Below are positions 62,773 to 64,000 of a DNA stretch of 64,000 bases, in pieces. Every line of letters starts with the position of its first letter. The first letter of the stretch is position 1. The stretch covers positions 1 through 64,000 of the forward strand of contig CAUZDW010000008.1 in assembly GCA_963578825.1 (NCBI GenBank), read 5' to 3'. Made by a program: the position numbers and the translations under genes. Origin of the DNA: JAJDNS01 sp963578825 (GTDB lineage: Bacteria; Acidobacteriota; Vicinamibacteria; Fen-336). The notes under the pieces were generated by a model. That model saw only the letters and a list, made by a program, of their open reading frames with translations, ran no database searches and was not told the origin of the DNA.

Positions 62773-64000
62773 AGAAGGGCGACGTCCCCCTCGAGCCACA
62801 CGTCTTGCGGCAGCTCGAGGAGCTCGGCACCATCGATCTCCTCGTGGGCATCCCGAGCTACAACAACGCGGACACGATTGGCCATGTCGTGCGGGCCGCT
62901 GCAGCCGGACTCGCCAAGTACTTCCCGGGGCAATCGGCGGTGATCGTCAACTCGGATGGAGGTTCGAACGACGGAACCGCAGAGGTCGTGGCGAAGACTG
63001 AGCTCCAGTCGCCAAGCGCGATCCTCGTGTCCCACCCGGTGAGCCCGGCGCACAAGATCGTGACCCCGTACCGTGGGCTGCCGGGCAAGGGCAGCGCCTT
63101 CCGCACGGTCTTCGCCATCGCGGAGAGGCTCCAGGCCAGAGCCTGCGCGGTGGTGGACTCCGATCTGCGCAGCATCAGGCCGGAGTGGTTCGAGCTTCTC
63201 CTCGGCCCGATCGTCGCCCAGGATTTCGACTACGTGGCGCCGATGTACCTCCGGCACAAGTTCGACGGGACGATCACGAACTCGATCGTCTACCCGCTCA
63301 CCCGGGCGCTCTACGGTCGGGAGGTGAGACAGCCGATCGGAGGGGAGTTCGGTTTCTCCGGGCGTCTCGCCGGGCACTATCTCAAGAAGCCGGTCTGGGA
63401 AACCAACGTGGCCCGATTTGGCATTGACATCTGGATGACGACCACGGCGATCGCCGACGGTTTCAAGGTGTGCGAGAGCTTCCTCGGGGCGAAGATCCAC
63501 GACCCGAAGGATCCCGGCGCCGATCTGGCGGACATGCTGGTGCAGGTCGTCTCCGCCGTTTTCGATCTGATGGAGACGTACGAGGACCGATGGAAGGAAG
63601 TCGAGGGCGCGGAGGACGTGCCTCTGTTCGGCTTCCCGCACGACGTCGGCCTCGAGCCGGTGAAGGTGAACGTCGGGCGGATGGTCCGGATCTTCCGCCA
63701 GGGCGTGCGAGACCTGGCCGAGGTCTGGGCCCGGGCGCTGGACGAGGCGACCCTTGCGGCGGTGACGGCGCTGGGCGACGACGATCGAGAGGCCTTCCGC
63801 TTCCCGGACTCCTTGTGGGTGAGAGTCGTCTTCGACTACGCCCTGGCCTACCGGCGGCGAGCGTTGAACCGCGAGCAGCTCCTGCGCTCGCTGGTGCCGC
63901 TCTATCTGGGCCGCACCGCCTCGGTCGTCGTGCAGAACATGGACAGCGGGGCCGAGGAGGTCGAGGCTTCGATCCGAGCCCTGGCCGAAACGTTCGTCGG
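62769..64000 (+). CDS. Second glycosyltransferase of compatible-solute operon (right end cut)
   Basis: ATG 62769 overlaps the phosphatase stop (ATGA) and the frame stays open to the window end, at least 410 codons. It is a GT-A enzyme: LLVGIPSYNNADTIGHVV start, VNSDGGSNDGT, LPGKGSAFRTVF, metal motif VVDSDLRSI and QPIGGEFGFSGRLA. The PGKG, DSDL and QPxGGE blocks recall actinobacterial GpgS-like GT81 enzymes, but the sequence differs from the first gene. A likely role is adding a second sugar to glucosyl-3-phosphoglycerate, as in mannosylglucosylglycerate synthesis. A separate glycan role cannot be excluded. Confidence 0.8.
   Translation, partial: MKKGDVPLEPHVLRQLEELGTIDLLVGIPSYNNADTIGHVVRAAAAGLAKYFPGQSAVIVNSDGGSNDGTAEVVAKTELQSPSAILVSHPVSPAHKIVTPYRGLPGKGSAFRTVFAIAERLQARACAVVDSDLRSIRPEWFELLLGPIVAQDFDYVAPMYLRHKFDGTITNSIVYPLTRALYGREVRQPIGGEFGFSGRLAGHYLKKPVWETNVARFGIDIWMTTTAIADGFKVCESFLGAKIHDPKDPGADLADMLVQVVSAVFDLMETYEDRWKEVEGAEDVPLFGFPHDVGLEPVKVNVGRMVRIFRQGVRDLAEVWARALDEATLAAVTALGDDDREAFRFPDSLWVRVVFDYALAYRRRALNREQLLRSLVPLYLGRTASVVVQNMDSGAEEVEASIRALAETFV

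Overview
The window is high-GC, densely coded bacterial DNA from a diderm. Outer-membrane and periplasmic parts are present (TolC-like channel, DUF481 barrel, alpha-2-macroglobulin with PBP1C, several lipoproteins). Ser/Thr kinase with SUMF1, S9 and M2 peptidases, TldD/TldE and N-acyl-amino-acid amidohydrolases together suggest Acidobacteriota (perhaps Thermoanaerobaculia) or a similar soil or sediment lineage. That placement is inference; no rRNA or ribosomal protein gene is here to settle it.

Layout. 0.2-9.2 kb: secreted amidohydrolase, CBM9-like protein, a wrecked dynamin-like GTPase, polysaccharide deacetylase fused to a SnoaL-like domain, a frameshifted GH20 hexosaminidase, an MFS carrier and a small lipoprotein. 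9.2-9.7 kb: tyrosine-recombinase remnant against the 3' end of tRNA-Arg(ACG), the relic of an integrated element. 9.8-15.2 kb: broken YIP1 protein, then a MacA/MacB-type operon with two tandem permeases. 15.5-19.7 kb: rhomboid protease and the tldD-tldE pair. 19.75-21.8 kb: cytochrome c followed by three consecutive broken genes (membrane protein, WYL regulator, VOC protein). 21.9-25.6 kb: cyclase lipoprotein and a kinase-SUMF1-hydrolase fusion. 25.8-27.4 kb: ECF sigma, anti-sigma, zinc-ribbon membrane protein. 27.5-31.2 kb: tightly coupled metal ABC transporter (znuABC-like), bpt and an ArsN2-like GNAT. 31.2-34.6 kb: Mpo1-like protein, S9 peptidase, VapBC with a palindromic operator. 34.75-42.8 kb: alpha-2-macroglobulin plus pbpC. 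42.8-48.3 kb: GT-C membrane glycosyltransferase, two sulfatase-like lipoproteins, a 5'-truncated TolC-like gene. 48.3-51.3 kb: sodium:solute symporter with two in-frame amber codons, divergent from a Gfo/Idh/MocA dehydrogenase and a coupled small membrane protein. 51.3-58.1 kb: a chimeric scar (metallo-hydrolase head on a LuxR tail), an amidohydrolase, dienelactone hydrolase, M2 peptidase and an intact dynamin-like GTPase. 58.2-64.0 kb: DUF481 barrel, CaCA antiporter beside an antiporter remnant, then a GpgS / HAD phosphatase / second glycosyltransferase operon running off the right edge.

How genes work together: the right-edge operon should make glucosylglycerate or a diglycosylated derivative as a compatible solute; znuABC-like genes import a divalent metal and are translationally coupled to an N-end-rule transferase; alpha-2-macroglobulin and PBP1C form the known periplasmic defence and repair pair; the MacA/B-like pump would need an outer-membrane channel, and the only one seen is truncated. 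The most striking window-wide property is gene decay: about fourteen genes carry frameshifts, nonsense codons, deletions or chimeric junctions. All five in-frame stop codons can be explained by C:G to T:A transitions.
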